Shown: piece by piece, positions 35,855-47,218 of the stretch
How the letters are laid out: each line of letters starts with the position of its first letter
How positions within the stretch are numbered: position 1 is the first letter of the stretch
NCBI RefSeq assembly: GCF_032854445.1
Contig: NC_088295.1
Span: 53,611,249-53,675,248 of the forward strand
Direction: 5' to 3'
From: Liolophura sinensis
Taxonomy: Eukaryota; Mollusca; Polyplacophora; Chitonida; Chitonidae
DNA: 64,000 nucleotides
Notes under the pieces: model-generated
What the model was told of the DNA's origin: nothing
Databases searched by the model: none
The model's input: only the letters and a program-made list of their open reading frames with translations
Position numbers and translations under genes: made by a program

Positions 35855-37318
35855 TTACCTTAAGTTATGTGTATTATACTCTGTTGATCGTCTTGATAAT
35901 AGGGACTGCAGGTAAGACGGGGAAAGTCCATTTACAATTTTAAAAAATAGCAGAATACTATGTTGTCTACGCCGAACATATAGTGGTGTCCAACTGAGTT
36001 CACTCAGCAGAGCTTTATCTGATGTACGACGCATTCCACTTGTACAAAGCAAAGCCGCGCGCCGTTGAACATTTTCCAGTTTTTTGGAAAGCGCAATACT
36101 ATAGTTATCATATAATATGTCGCCATACTCTATTGTAGATCTAATGAGGCTATTGTATAAAGTTATTAAACACTTCCTTGTTAATATCCTCTTCACTGTA
36201 TTTATAATACCTAATTTCTTATTACATTTATTTACGAGTGATCTTATATGTTCGTCCCATTTACCATCGTGCTGTAGAATGATACCAAGGTGTTTATGGT
36301 ACTGAACGCTCTTCACTTCAGTACCATCTAAATACAGTTTTGGGTACATCGGGTTCTTTTTTAAGGAAACAAGTAAGTATACAGTTTTCTGTGCATTGAA
36401 TGTTATCAACCACTGTCTGGCCCATTGAGACAAGCGACCTAGATCTCGATTTATTTTATTTTCAGATGTAATAAACTCAGTCATCTCTTCGGACAAAGAT
36501 GTATCATCAGCAAAAATATTGATATTACATTCAATGTTCACATTTATGTCACTTACAAAAATTAGGAAAGGAAGCAGTCCTAGAATGGAGCCTTGTGGAA
36601 CTCCGCTTTGAATAGAATATATGTCTGAATCTGCTCCGTTTAAACAAACTTTAATTTTTCTATCAGATAAATAATTCTTAATCCGTGTCAGTAATGGGTC
36701 CCCAACACCCAATTGTCTCAATTTAAACAAAAGACCCTCATGCCAGACTTTATCAAAAGCCTTGCTTACATCTAGGAAAACTAAACACGTATCATTACCG
36801 TTATCCAGACTTCTGTATACAGCGTGTACAATTTTAGTTAACTGACATATTGTCGAGACTTTAGAGAGAGAGGGATGTAGAAAAACTGGTCTGTAACTTG
36901 ACATATCATGTCTGTCTCCCTTTTTAAAGACAGGGCATACTCTAGATAGTTTCCAAGGTGATGGAAACACTCCTGACTGAAGTGAGAAATTAAATAGCTT
37001 AGTGAGGTAAGGTGCTATATTTTCCGCTGTATTTTTGAGCATGAAATTACTAATTCCATCAGCACCAGAAGCTTTCATAATATTTAGTTTGGACAGAAAA
37101 TCAGCTACTTCCCTTTCACTTGTTTGTATACAATTAAGGCGTGCAGCAGTATAATAGGTGAGTGGAGGTAAAGCTGGTATTACTGACGGAAGAGTTAAAT
37201 GGCTTGCAAAACATCTAACGAACTCATTAGCTTTCTCAGTATCATTTGATACATTTTTATCATTAACGATTAAAGTAGGGACAGGTGGTTTCACTTTTAA
37301 ACCCAGCAGGGATTTCAT
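35855..37318 (-). pseudogene. LINE reverse transcriptase region
   Basis: A frame of about 487 codons stays open and shows the RT motifs in order: ADGISNFMLK, WKLSRVCPVFKKGD, SYRPV, DVSKAFDKVWH, GVPQGSILG, FADDTSL (catalytic FADD) and LGIILQHDGKW. The fingers/palm segment normally found between SYRPV..LSK and the Q-rich 'QLT..VH' strand is missing roughly 30-35 residues without breaking the frame. The frame is also open upstream (KSYWSI precedes the Met at 37318), so that Met is not a true start. The protein is probably inactive because of the deletion. Domain C-terminal to RT continues past the stop at 35855 in other frames. Confidence 0.9.
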
Positions 37319-37557
37319 TATAGACCAATAAGACTTGGTATCTAATTGGGGTTAGAAAGTTTTCCCTTTAGTTTTTCACCATATCTTAATATTGCTTTTC
37401 TCTTACTGGTATTAGCTGCAAGCCTAGATATATAAAATCGAATCTGTCTTCCTCTGACTTAGTCCCTCTTAAATTTTTAAAACATCTGTTTCTTATTCGT
37501 AATTTATAACGAACATCATTTGTCATCCATTGTCCCGTTTATCCCTTGGTCGTATTG

Positions 37558-38490
37558 TTACTTGCTTATTGGTATTGCTTCCGCACAACAAGATAAAAAA
37601 AAGATTGTTCCAAACATACAGTTTATCATCCATATCATCGAATATGTCACACACGCTTCGCAGGGAGTGGTAGAGATAATTGACTGAAGCTGTATTAAGT
37701 CAGCACATTTAAAATCCCATGTGTGTCTTTTATATGCTCTTGGTTTATCATTTACCAGAATATTTAAGGTACAATATACAGAACAATGGTCAAGATTTAC
37801 CACTGGCGAAGCTACTCCATATTCAGTCACATAACGATACTATCTGTTATGATTAAATCTAAAATATATGAAGTTCCATTGCTATATCTTGTGGGCTCAT
37901 TAATTAACGGAAATAAGTTTTTACTTGTAATAATATCAAACAACTTCATTTTTAGTTCACTCTTATCGTGGTATTTATTTGGACCAATCAACACACCTGT
38001 CATTAAAATCACCCATAATTATCAAGGCGTCTGGATTTTCTATCAGAGCTGAGTTGAGGCTGTTATCTAGGTTGACTAGAAATTCATCCTGTGTTTGTGA
38101 AGACAGGTTCGGGGGACGATAGCCAATGGAACACAGTATATGTTTATTAGATTGTTTGATTGAAATCCATAACATTTCATTGTCATTTTCTAAATCCCCT
38201 CTACGCATAGCACTAAATGATGACGTATAATAAATCGCTACTCCACCCGGGGTCTCTATCTTTTCGTTCTATACAATATCTATTTAGATTCACTGTTTCA
38301 TCGGGTATATCAGAACCAAGCCAGGTTTCTGAGACACATATAATATCATAATTATATTGGTTACATGAGAAGGTGTAGGCCTCATCCAGTTTAGAATAAG
38401 AGGAGAGGTTGTCCTTACTTTGAGCAAGTAGGCTACGAGTATTAAAGTGACAAATTTTTAAATTATGCTGATATGACGGCCCTGGATGGA
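37558..38490 (-). pseudogene. LINE APE-type endonuclease region
   Basis: Fragments in several minus frames give the endonuclease order. ICVSETWLGSDIP is at about 38300-38350. LWISIKQSNKHILCSIGYRPP and DALIIMGDFND follow at 38000-38208. LINEPTRYSNGTSYILDLI is at about 37830-37920, and NLDHCSVYCTL at about 37770-37800. GDFN and the DH near the end correspond to the catalytic/metal residues of the EEP superfamily. At least three frameshifts separate the pieces. Confidence 0.85.
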
Positions 38491-39004
38491 TTTACATGTA
38501 TGTCTCCACATCTAAGTAATAAAGTCATATGTATAGTTAAAAAGTAATGTTGATTACAGAGCGTAGAAAGAATAGCAATAATACAAAGACCAAGACCTAA
38601 ACTCTGTGCTATAATTCCACAGCAAAGATGTTCGTAAAACTTCAGTAACTTACTTAACATCCGATTTTTTTCATAATATAAAAATTATTCCAAGCCCCAA
38701 TTGCCACCCTATACTGATTTAAGTCACCCATGATATATATAAGGAGAGGTATAAAGGAAGCACATGCTCGGAAACTCCACCAACCATGGTAGGGAATATC
38801 ATTAGTATTTACTGGACCTAATTTCACGAGTTGATTACTTTCTAATCTATATCGATAATTAATATAAGATATAGATATTCCACGTGTACTTGTAAGTAAA
38901 TGTGGTGTTAAATTAATTATATGACGTACCAAACAGTATAACATGACTGACCACCTGTACAGGTAGTATCGAGGAATAGTAACTGGTATAGTTATCAGGA
39001 ACAT
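38463..39004 (-). pseudogene. LINE 5' region with hydrophobic segment and degenerate 2A-like motif
   Basis: Two overlapping frames are present. 39004-38654 codes 116 residues with YHGWWSFRACASFIPLL. 38660-38463 codes 65 residues with a hydrophobic run (LGLGLCIIAILSTL) and ends LLRCGDIHVNP. The frames overlap at TGTTAA/ATGTTA and were probably one. The GDI..NP ending sits where many APE-type LINEs carry a 2A-like ribosome-skipping motif. Here it is interrupted by a tandem ATCC duplication that shifts the frame. I cannot name the N-terminal domain. Confidence 0.6.
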
Positions 39005-39395
39005 TTATATAGCATATAAAGATGAGGATTGTAAGGGTGAGGAAATATTTACAGTTAGCCTTCCAGGGAGCAATGTGTTGTTATATGATCATAAGTTTAG
39101 TGTTTACCTTATCAGAACCGTGATCAGGCACCAATTGGTTAATGTCATCGCTATCTACAATGATGAATACACAAATTCGGTTCTATCTATACACTATGAG
39201 TAGGATTTTTAGGAGTGTTATGCACATGTATTTTAACGTAGCAAAATTATAAGTTCTCATCACCATGGTGAGATCAGCAGGACTTCTAAAAATAATCCTG
39301 TTGTGACTTCTGCTGATGATGAAATATTTTAACAGTAAATAATGAACTTATAGGGTATAGAAATATTGCACTGAACTCTTACAGGCTGCGTGCAT

Positions 39396-41713
39396 ATGAC
39401 AGAAATCAATTTTAAGGCCCCAGCCATTCAGATACCGGAGCCGCTAGAGCCAGAATGGCCTTCAACAGATTTTCAGCAGCTTACAGCACGACATAGGGTT
39501 TTGTTCCCTCCGGTGACAATGGAGCAGATTGAAGGTTAACTTCCTCTACAGACTGGCAGGTGACAGACAGGTATCGGCAGACATTAAAGCACTTCAGAAA
39601 GGTGAAAAGATGTACACTGGACATGGGCCTGCATTGTGTATATTACACAACCGTATGTTTACCTCACTGTGGCATTGTGGGAGCATCTATGAAAGGCAAG
39701 GTAAACACTTGCCTTATCAATGTCTGAACCTGTTTCAGAGCTCACCTCAGTACTTTCTTTATGCTGGTAATATAAGTGCACAGGAGTTACAATACTCCTT
39801 TTAAAAGTCAAAAAAAGCCATAAGGTCTTGGGTATTTAATTAGAATTTTGCAGCTTTTTTTTTTTTTGACTTTCAAAAATTTAAAACCTTACTTTTATGA
39901 AACATGCGTTATGTCATTTACATCATACACTTGACTATCACATTTTATCCCAGGTTACCTACAAATACAAATTTAAGCTGGATAGACATGGTGCGCCAGT
40001 GAATTCCCACTGTAAGTGCTCTGTCGGTAAGGGACCACATGGTACCTGCAAGCATTTAGCAGAGGTGCTGTTAATTCTTTACCATTTCATCCAGACGGGA
40101 GAAGAGGAAGTGGAATGAGGTTGCACAGACGGCACAGACTTTTCACCAACTAAAGGACAAGTACAATGGTAAATTTTATGTCATAGTTTGAGAAGATTGC
40201 TACTTTGTCAGTTAGCTGACGAAAGTGACCTGGATTGTTCAGAAACTAATATTTGGCAAGTTTATATGACATGTAAATGTTGAGAAATTTGATTGATTAA
40301 ATATAATTGGATTTCAAGTGACTACAGTAGCAGATGTAATTAATTTTTTTCTAATCTGGACAACTGCTCAGATAGTATGATTGCTGTATTTATTTGATTG
40401 GTGTTTAAAGCTGTATTAAAGAACATTTAAATGCAGAAAGCCAAAATTATGAGGAGTAAACCTTTGTAATATGTGACACACCTCCTGTCATAAAGCCATA
40501 CCCAAAGTAGGGATTGTTGGCTTTAAACAGACAACCTTATTGGTTATCAGGGCCCTGACAGTTGAAGTAAACTAGTGCCTTTGTACACCTACGTGCAGGT
40601 ATTCCCTTTTGCAGGATCTTCAGTTAAGGCAGAGGCAGAGAAATTGCCTTGCAAGAGGAAGTTCTCAGGCAGAATGCTGGAGGACCCAAGACCTGCAAAA
40701 TACAGGAACATGTGAGGATTTAATGATCATGCGAGAAACATGATGATTAACTACTGCTCCATTTCATCTGTAGATATTGCCATGAGATATCTTAATCCTA
40801 GAGCAGACCTGCTGGCTTCAGCTGCTGACCATGATTACCTCCCTGGGTGGGCACAGCATCCAGGTTAAATGTTTTTAGAAATTACTTGAATATTTGAGTG
40901 AACAACCAGAACAGAAGCCCTCTGCAACATGATTTTGTCCAGCCAGTTTGAATTATAGATAAAATAACTTTAAAATATGCAGTAGGCATTTGAAAAATTG
41001 ATTGATTCCAGATGCTGACAAAACTGTTTAAAACACCATTTTTACAATGAAACATTTCCGCTTTTTTAGATAACCAACTAGAGGCCGAGATTGTGGAATG
41101 TAATACAAGAAAACAAAGTGCCAGCAAGACCTGGTATGGGGAAAGGAGATGGCGTCTTACAGCTTCACGTTTTGGAGAGATCGTCAAAATGACAAGTCTC
41201 AGAAACAAACTTTGTGTGTCTCCTTACTTACAACACAGCAATGCACAACAAAAGCAATGCTTCATTGGAAACAGTATGAACAAAAGGCCATTTCCCAGTT
41301 TGAGAAAAAATTAGGTGTGAGAACCCGTAGAGCAGGGTTATTTATTTGTGTTGATTTGCCTTACTTGGCAGCTACACCAGATGCTGTCTTAGAGAGTAGT
41401 ACCTTGGTAGAAGTTAAATGCCCATACGCTGGACGTAATGAGAAAATCTCCCCCGGTAGGTATTTTCCTTTTCTCACACGATACAGATGGTAATATCACC
41501 CTTTCTCCACATCATTCTTATTATTGCCAAGTCCAGGGACAACTGTACATTTCTAAACGATCATTTTATTATTTTGTTGTATATACTTTTTGTGATCTGT
41601 TCATTCACAAAACTGATATTGATGACACATTCTGCAACCATTCACTACTTCCAAAGCTTGACCTGTTTTACACCAAACATTTCAGACCATACATATCATC
41701 TATATTGTAAGTT
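39396..41713 (+). pseudogene. SWIM zinc finger / YqaJ nuclease gene of a DNA transposon
   Basis: The gene is spread over several exon-like pieces. Near 39396 it begins MTEINFKAPAIQIPEPLEPE. A piece at 39529-39620 has YRLAGDRQVSADIKALQKGE. At 39955-40120, after a good acceptor, comes the SWIM finger HCKCSVGKGPHGTCKH. From 41072, after ttttttag, come RWRLTASRFGEIVKM and then the YqaJ-type nuclease core AATPDAVLESSTLVEVKCPY, in which D and ExK (EVK) are the PD-(D/E)XK residues. The last piece (about 41480-41710) has SYYCQVQGQLYI and LPKLDLFY. Frame changes at about 41205, 41470 and 39530 mark decay. In eukaryotic ISL2EU transposons a YqaJ protein accompanies the transposase, as I recall, which fits the convergent gene at 42226. 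Confidence 0.78.
40388..40565 (-). repeat. Diverged SINE-like repeat (type C)
   Basis: The plus strand starts TTTATTTGATTGGTGTTTAA and later has AGGAGTAAACC and GGCCCTGACAGTTGAAGTAA. The same two ends occur in the repeat at 63530-63735 (CTGACAGTTGCAGTGAG). Confidence 0.5.
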
Positions 41714-41734
41714 CATTACTTTCAGTTGACTGGT

Positions 41735-41872
41735 GTTTACTTGATTGGTGTACGCCGTACTCATGAATACTTCACTTTATGTTGACAGCGGCCAACATGG
41801 TGGGAGAAAACCGCGCAGTCCAAGGGAAACCCACGACAATTCGCAGGTTGCTGTTGGACCTTCCGACTGGTG
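41735..41872 (-). repeat. SINE type A, 5'-truncated, diverged
   Basis: TTGATTGGTGTACGCCGTAC, GCGGCCAACATGGTGGGAG and GGGAAACCCACGACAATTCG mark the tail and core. It lies between the two genes of the YqaJ/DDE transposon. Confidence 0.8.
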
Positions 41873-42225
41873 TTTAATACTTTACTAAGATTAATTCACA
41901 TAAGTACATTGTAAGCAGTCAGGTTTATTTGTAGAGGAAACCACACAGTTAAATGGAAACTACAGTCATTTGCCAGGTACCTGACAAATCTCCTGAGGTA
42001 AAGCAGTAGTAAAACCAGTAAGAGCTGGGCTCAAACTTATTTGTCAGGTTCTAGTGATTCCACTGGAATTCCTGGTTCATTCAGTAAGCAAGGGTTTTTT
42101 AATTTGAAAACCGTATCATGATCTTATTTCAGCTCACAGCAGTGAATTCTGATGTTACAGTACATTGGGGTAGAAACTGAAGAGATTCACATATAGCGCA
42201 GAAACTGCAGTACAGGAGTTTAAAA

Positions 42226-43207
42226 TCATGTATACTCACTAACAATAGATTTCCTAAAATTCTGAAGAGTAAAACATACATAAATGATTCTGGAACCAAG
42301 GCTTACTTTATGTGGTGGTAACTCTTCCTTTAAGATTTTGTAGTCTTTAGCTAACCCATTAACTCTTTCTATGTGGATCCTTTTATATGCAACACACCTA
42401 TCCCGAATAACTTCATCAGGTTCTAACTGTGTTTTAAGACTTAGCAATGTAGGAGTGTTAACAAAGACATCTTGGGCAGCAAAAAGATCTTGTACCATGA
42501 TACCCCTGTCAGCCTTTATGCTGTCTTTTGACAACATTCCCTTTGATGGATATAACAATGGTGACTGTTCAATAATTTGCCGGTCACTGACTGAGCCACT
42601 ATAAGAATCACTTATGTAAGAAACGGAACCTCTAGGAGTGCATCCAATCATTGTTTTTAAGGTGTTACGGTGTTTATAGGAGGACAAAGTTACACACTGT
42701 GTATCAACATCGGAAGGTTTGTTAATTGGAGTTTCTGTTGCGTCTAAAATGACCCTTGTGTTTCTTAATTTCCTCACAAAATCATCTGCCACGAACTGAT
42801 CTATTACCTCCCTTGAAGGCCAAATATTAATTTCCTTCAGCTGAAAATATAAAAAGTTGATCCAGTTGATAATGATTAGAGAGACTGGGGACTCAGGCAC
42901 ATCAAACAAAAGGCTCAACTCAACATCATCTTTAGCCGGCATTAATTTCATCACTGTTAAGAACAGCTGATCTTGTGTTGAAATAGAAGAACACTTGTAC
43001 TTAAGGTGATGTACTGCTGGGCCTAAAGTGTGATAGAAAAACATAAAATGCTCATAATCCTCAAATCCAGTGTAATAGCAGACCGCCTTAGGATTAGTAA
43101 CATACTGTTCTATTGACTTCCTTCCTAACAGTTCCCACTGTTCAGTGTGAACTGTCTGAAGGGCTATCTGAAGTGCTAGCCACAGGGTCCACAGTCTCTT
43201 AATTCAG
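42226..43207 (-). pseudogene. DDE transposase (ISL2EU / IS5-like type), C-terminal exon
   Basis: The Met-initiated frame is 43044-42226 (272 codons). The frame is also open upstream to about 43207 (EQWELLGRKSIEQYVTNPKA, YYTGFEDYEHFMFF), so the Met at 43044 is not the start. An N-terminal DNA-binding domain was not found; a stop blocks further extension. Catalytic-core features: RVILDATETPI (first Asp), SYISDSYSGSVSD (second Asp), then HIERVNGLAKDY (Glu). HRNTLKTMIGCTP lies between the first two. This is the DDE_Tnp_4-style architecture. The core reads without stops, but the upstream region is disrupted and the partner gene is frameshifted. Confidence 0.8.
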
Positions 43208-43760
43208 TGCCAGAAGAGCAGAGACCTCAGATCCAATCTCCAATCCAAAATCTGATTTAAGATCACAGTTCTCATCTGCTTTCTGTCTGCGCACCGGACG
43301 TGATAGCACCTTCTTTTTCATATTGAAAGAGAATACGGACGGGACAGCATCCCTCTTTAGACAGCTCCGCATGCCTATGGAGATTGCTGACGTAATGTTT
43401 ATTTTACCTTCACCTCTAGTCCTACTGACTAGATAAAAACGATATGTGCATTTCTATGACATGAATTTCTAATAACTCTCACAAAATGTGATGAAAATAA
43501 ACTTTTGGTTGCATACTTATTTCATTGTTGTACTATTGTATATTTATACACCCTGAGATTTATTGATTTTAAGATTGGTATTCACAATTACAATATTTAC
43601 CAGCTATCAACACACTGTTCTTTTCATGATTAAGAACAGTATTACGACTGGTTTTAAAGGACTGAAAAAGGATATTTCACTTAGTAAGGGTACTGGGGCT
43701 CAACAGGGCAACAGACAATAGCTGTCACGTGAAATTCGAGATTATTCACTGCATGGTATA
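43208..43760. other. Transposon 5' side and flank, no further gene
   Basis: On the minus strand 43340-43207 starts ATG AAA AAG AAG and may be the decayed transposase N-terminus. I searched by eye for terminal inverted repeats matching 39.0-39.3 kb and found none. Confidence 0.35.
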
Positions 43761-44000
43761 TGGGTTTATTTATTTATTTGATTGGTGTTTTACGCCGTAC
43801 TCAAGAATATTTCACAGGAAACCGGGCAGAGCCCGGGGGAAACCCACGACCATCCGCAGGTTGCTGTCAGACCTTCCCACGTACGGCCGGAGAGGAAGCC
43901 AGCATGAGTTGGACTTAAACTCACAGAGACCACATTGGTGAGAGACCTCTGCGTCATTGCGCTGCGCTAGCGCGCTAACCGACTGAGCCACAGAGGCCCC
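43761..44000 (-). repeat. SINE type A with tRNA head, internal deletion, target-site duplication
   Basis: The minus strand starts GGGGCCTCTGTGGCTCAGTC with an A box and a B-box-like segment, then core and tail. About 30 bp of the core (the TTATACGACGGCGGCCAGCA segment) is deleted. GCATGGTATA at 43751-43760 and 44001-44010 is the target-site duplication. Confidence 0.93.
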
Positions 44001-44010
44001 GCATGGTATA

Positions 44011-44571
44011 CGGAGAAGGGATCGGTGGCGTTTGTGGAATAATATACATGAGCGGGTCGTGGAGATAATGAACACTATTACACCGAAAAGAAAATAAGCC
44101 ATTAATTCTAACATTAGGTCAGTTGTTTGAGATTTTAGAATGTATTTTGTTATTCTGACATAACACTATGTCATATTCAATGTAATATCCTGTTAGTACA
44201 ATCTTAATGTTGAATGAATTGTTAGTACAGTCTTTATGTTGAATGAATAGAATGTATGTGCTACATTTAACAGAATAATCAGCTGCAATTGCAAAATACA
44301 TTCTATCATCATTCAGACGAAAGGCATTTTTTTTAGACTAACCCATCATAGCACCAATCAACACCTTGGCTCATAGCGTGAGGAGGGAGACGATTTCCTC
44401 AAGGAACAACTGGCTCCGAAATGAATTATTCCGTAAATAAAATCCTATAAATAAAGGAATTACTACGAACAAAATGTCAGCAGCAACGCTAAAACGAGTT
44501 GGAAGACGATATATACCCCCTCCCCCACCTCCCCCGTCTCCGCGACATGTCGATATCCCCTCTTAGAACCT
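44011..44571. other. Non-coding
   Basis: Repeated ATTCTAACATTAGG-like and AGTACAGTCTTTATGTTGAA motifs suggest old short duplications at about 44195-44250. No exon recognised. Confidence 0.4.
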
Positions 44572-44905
44572 TCCCAGTCACCGCCGACAAACCGACATCG
44601 CCTCTACAAGCCTCCAAGTCCCCGCCGACAAGCCGACGTCACCTCACATAAGCTCCCAAGCCCCGGTGGACAACCCGATATCACCTCTTAAAAGCCATTC
44701 TGTCCTTACAGTGTCCTCCGACAACCCGACACTACCTCTTAGATGCTCCTAAGCCTCCGTCGACAACTCGACATCGCCTCTTAGAAGCCTCCCAAGCCTT
44801 CGCCGACAACCCGCCATCACCTTCACCTTCAAAGCCTTCATCACCATTCAGAAGCCTTCCAACCTCAGTTAACATCCCAACATCACCTCACACAAGCTTC
44901 CAAAT
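44572..44905. repeat. Irregular 41-52 bp tandem repeat
   Basis: CGCCGACAACCCGACATCAC, CTCTTAGAAGCCTCCCAAGC is the approximate unit, repeated about seven times with spacing of roughly 41-52 bp. C-rich on the plus strand. Confidence 0.75.
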
Positions 44906-46613
44906 GTCCGCCTTCAACCCGATATCATTGTTTTGAAGTCTACAGACCTTCCAATAATGACATGCACGTTGGAAAGCTAATCGCCTCAAGCATACCCAAC
45001 TAATGCGATGTAGATCGCATAGCAAACGAAAAATGTTTCAAGGGTTGCTTTCTGAGTCCAAACTGGGTCTCCTTAACAAAACTTTTCCATGCACACTTGG
45101 AAAACCTGTCCGATGAGCTGCGCAATGGGCTACCATCACGTTTGCCGGCTCCATCTGCTGCTGAATATTCTTGAAATTTAGCTCTGAGACAGGTTGGCCA
45201 TGTTCCCAGATTAACTTTCACATTAACCGCTCGGAATGGTTACATATACTAACCTGGAACTCGGTCCTGTCCCCCCTTCCCTCTCCTCAAAGTGTCAAAG
45301 CTGTACGCGACGAAAACAGGTTTTCCCGGATCGTAAAGTAATTCTGAATTCATATCACCTGATTGTGCGGAAATAATAGAGATAAAACTGACACGAATCT
45401 AACCGATACATCCACTCACACAGTGTCGTGAGTTCAAATCACGTGAATCCTTAACTAGGGTAGACTCGACTGCTCTTCTCAGAATTAAAATCATATTCTT
45501 TTTCCACGGTAGTTCTGTTCATAGAGATTCCCAAACAAGTTGACAGTCGCATTTTTAATTTTCTACATTTTCATGATTTCAATCTAACCGAGTCTCTTTT
45601 TTTCCGGAATCAGATCAAAAATTGTCGCTCAGCGAAGTTTGGCTTTCTTTCTACGCGTCATGTACATTTTTCTTAATTGTGACGTTATGATATTTATTAT
45701 TGATAAATAACTTGGTGATATGATGTCATACTGTAGGATTAAAGGAAACGGGTGTTTGTAGTTCACAGCTTTGACATATTGAAGACAGCACATTTAAAAA
45801 GACCAGAATAGTGAACTGAACAGCACAGATCGTTTTTTTTTTTCTGCAATCTTAGAAAAACTTAAATCCATTCTGAAAGTAATAAATCCTCGATTTTGCT
45901 GTACAAAAGATATCGTCTAACCCATTCTGACCCCAAAATATCCGACCAAAGTTCCGTCGTACAGTCTGTACTGGAACCATGTAATTAAGACTTTTTCTCG
46001 TATTGGATATTAAAATTCGAGATGTCAAACTCCAAAGTATATAGTCCACATTTCTGTGGGATAAAGGAACATCTAGAAGTTTTAGAAGAAACCGATAGAA
46101 TATCCTGTTCCACAATGCACAGTTCTTCACCACATCTATCCACATGTCATCGATTTCCATCGCGACAACAACATGTGGAGAACCCAACCTTCTTCTTAGA
46201 TGGTTGTCAAGAAAGGCCTGCAGCTGTATATATATCAATATATATGTATGTATGTATTGCAGGCCCTGAGATATATTAACAATAACTCATCGAGCCGTTT
46301 ATGAACAGCTCCACCGTCCTCAGGCGCAATGAAACTTACACTAAAATGGTGCCGCAAGGTAAATGGACAGCTGGGCATTTGTGGAGTGAAGGTCAGAGTA
46401 AGCGGTATAACCTCGGTAGAGTGAAACCAACTGAAGTGTTTCAAAGTGCTTTATTTAAAGAACAACTCAGTTGGTCGATAGCAGATATATGGTGGCTCCA
46501 GCGGCTTTAATTGCCAAGAAATCAAACCAGAACTGTCACATGAACTGCTTTTCATTGTTACCGGTTTTGTCCGACTAAACAAAAAACCTACTAACTTGCG
46601 GATTTCAGGCACG
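44906..46613. other. Gene-poor stretch
   Basis: The longest frame (46238-45852, minus, 128 codons) has no recognisable family signature or splice context I trust. Nothing else seen. Confidence 0.35.
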
Positions 46614-46738
46614 GTGTAGCCAAGAAAGAGCAGGTTTGGTGTCGCCAAGGGAAAGCAGGTTTGGTGTAGCCAAGGGAGAGCAGGTTTGGTGTCACCAAGG
46701 GAGAGCAGGTTTGGTGTAGCCAAGGAAGAGCAGGTTTA
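46614..46738. repeat. 25-bp tandem repeat, 5 copies
   Basis: The unit is GTGTAGCCAAGGGAGAGCAG then GTTTG, with an exact 25-bp period and few substitutions. Confidence 0.9.
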
Positions 46739-46949
46739 CTTGCCGCTTCATATTCCATTGTAAAGCAATGTAGAGTCTCAGCTTTAGAACAAATGTCGTT
46801 TGGTCGAAATTGAAATATTTTTCCGTGTTTTATGTCTATAAATGATAAATTCATGCTCTAATGGAAGAAGAAACAACTTCTTCAGGTCAGCATCCTGGAG
46901 GCGTTTTTATTCCACCAAAATACCAGCTACCAATCCAAAATATCGTTTT

Positions 46950-47205
46950 GGGGGCCTCTGTGGCTCAGTTGGTTAGCGCGCTAGCGCAACACAGGAGTCT
47001 CTCACCAATGCGGTCGCTGTGAGTTCAAGTCCAGCTCATGCTGGCTTCCTCTCCGGCCGTACGTGGGAAGGTGTGGCAGTAACATGCGGATGGTCGTGGG
47101 TTTCCCCCGGGTTCTACCCGGTTTCCTCCCACCATAATGCTGGCCGCCGCCGTATAAGTGAAATGTTCTTGAGTACGGCGTAAAACACCAATCAATTAAA
47201 TAAAT
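46950..47205 (+). repeat. Full-length SINE type A with target-site duplication
   Basis: This is the best copy for describing the family. The head begins GGGGGCCTCTGTGGCTCAGT (A box TGGCTCAGTTGG) and has the B box GAGTTCAAGTCC. The core reads GCGGATGGTCGTGGGTTTCC and CCATAATGCTGGCCGCCGCC. The 3' domain reads TATAAGTGAAATGTTCTTGA and GTACGGCGTAAAACACC, with a TAAATAAAT tail. The perfect 13-bp target-site duplication AAAATATCGTTTT occurs at 46937-46949 and 47206-47218. Transcription would be by RNA polymerase III. Confidence 0.95.
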
Positions 47206-47218
47206 AAAATATCGTTTT

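Larger units (their letters stand above)
35113..39004 (-). mobile_element. Jockey/CR1-like LINE, nearly full length, frameshifted
   Basis: The element runs on the minus strand. Order from its 5' side: a hydrophobic N-terminal region (39004-38463), an APE-type endonuclease region (about 38490-37558, several frames), reverse transcriptase (37318-35855) and a C-terminal region decayed into 35855-35284. The 3' untranslated end closes with repeated AATTA units at 35113-35135. The 3' end is clear; the 5' end is uncertain and may lie near 39.0 kb. Multiple frameshifts show this copy is not autonomous. Clade assignment is from motif style, not a tree. Confidence 0.85.

Noticed and set aside
39000-43500. 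Terminal inverted repeats of the YqaJ/DDE transposon
   Set aside because: By-eye comparison of both flanks gave only short, non-terminal matches.
45852-46238. 128-codon minus-strand frame as a gene
   Set aside because: No family signature, low-complexity surroundings, and no credible splice or promoter context.
46950-47040. tRNA-like segment with A and B boxes
   Set aside because: It is the head of a SINE with a target-site duplication, and it does not fold into a full tRNA.
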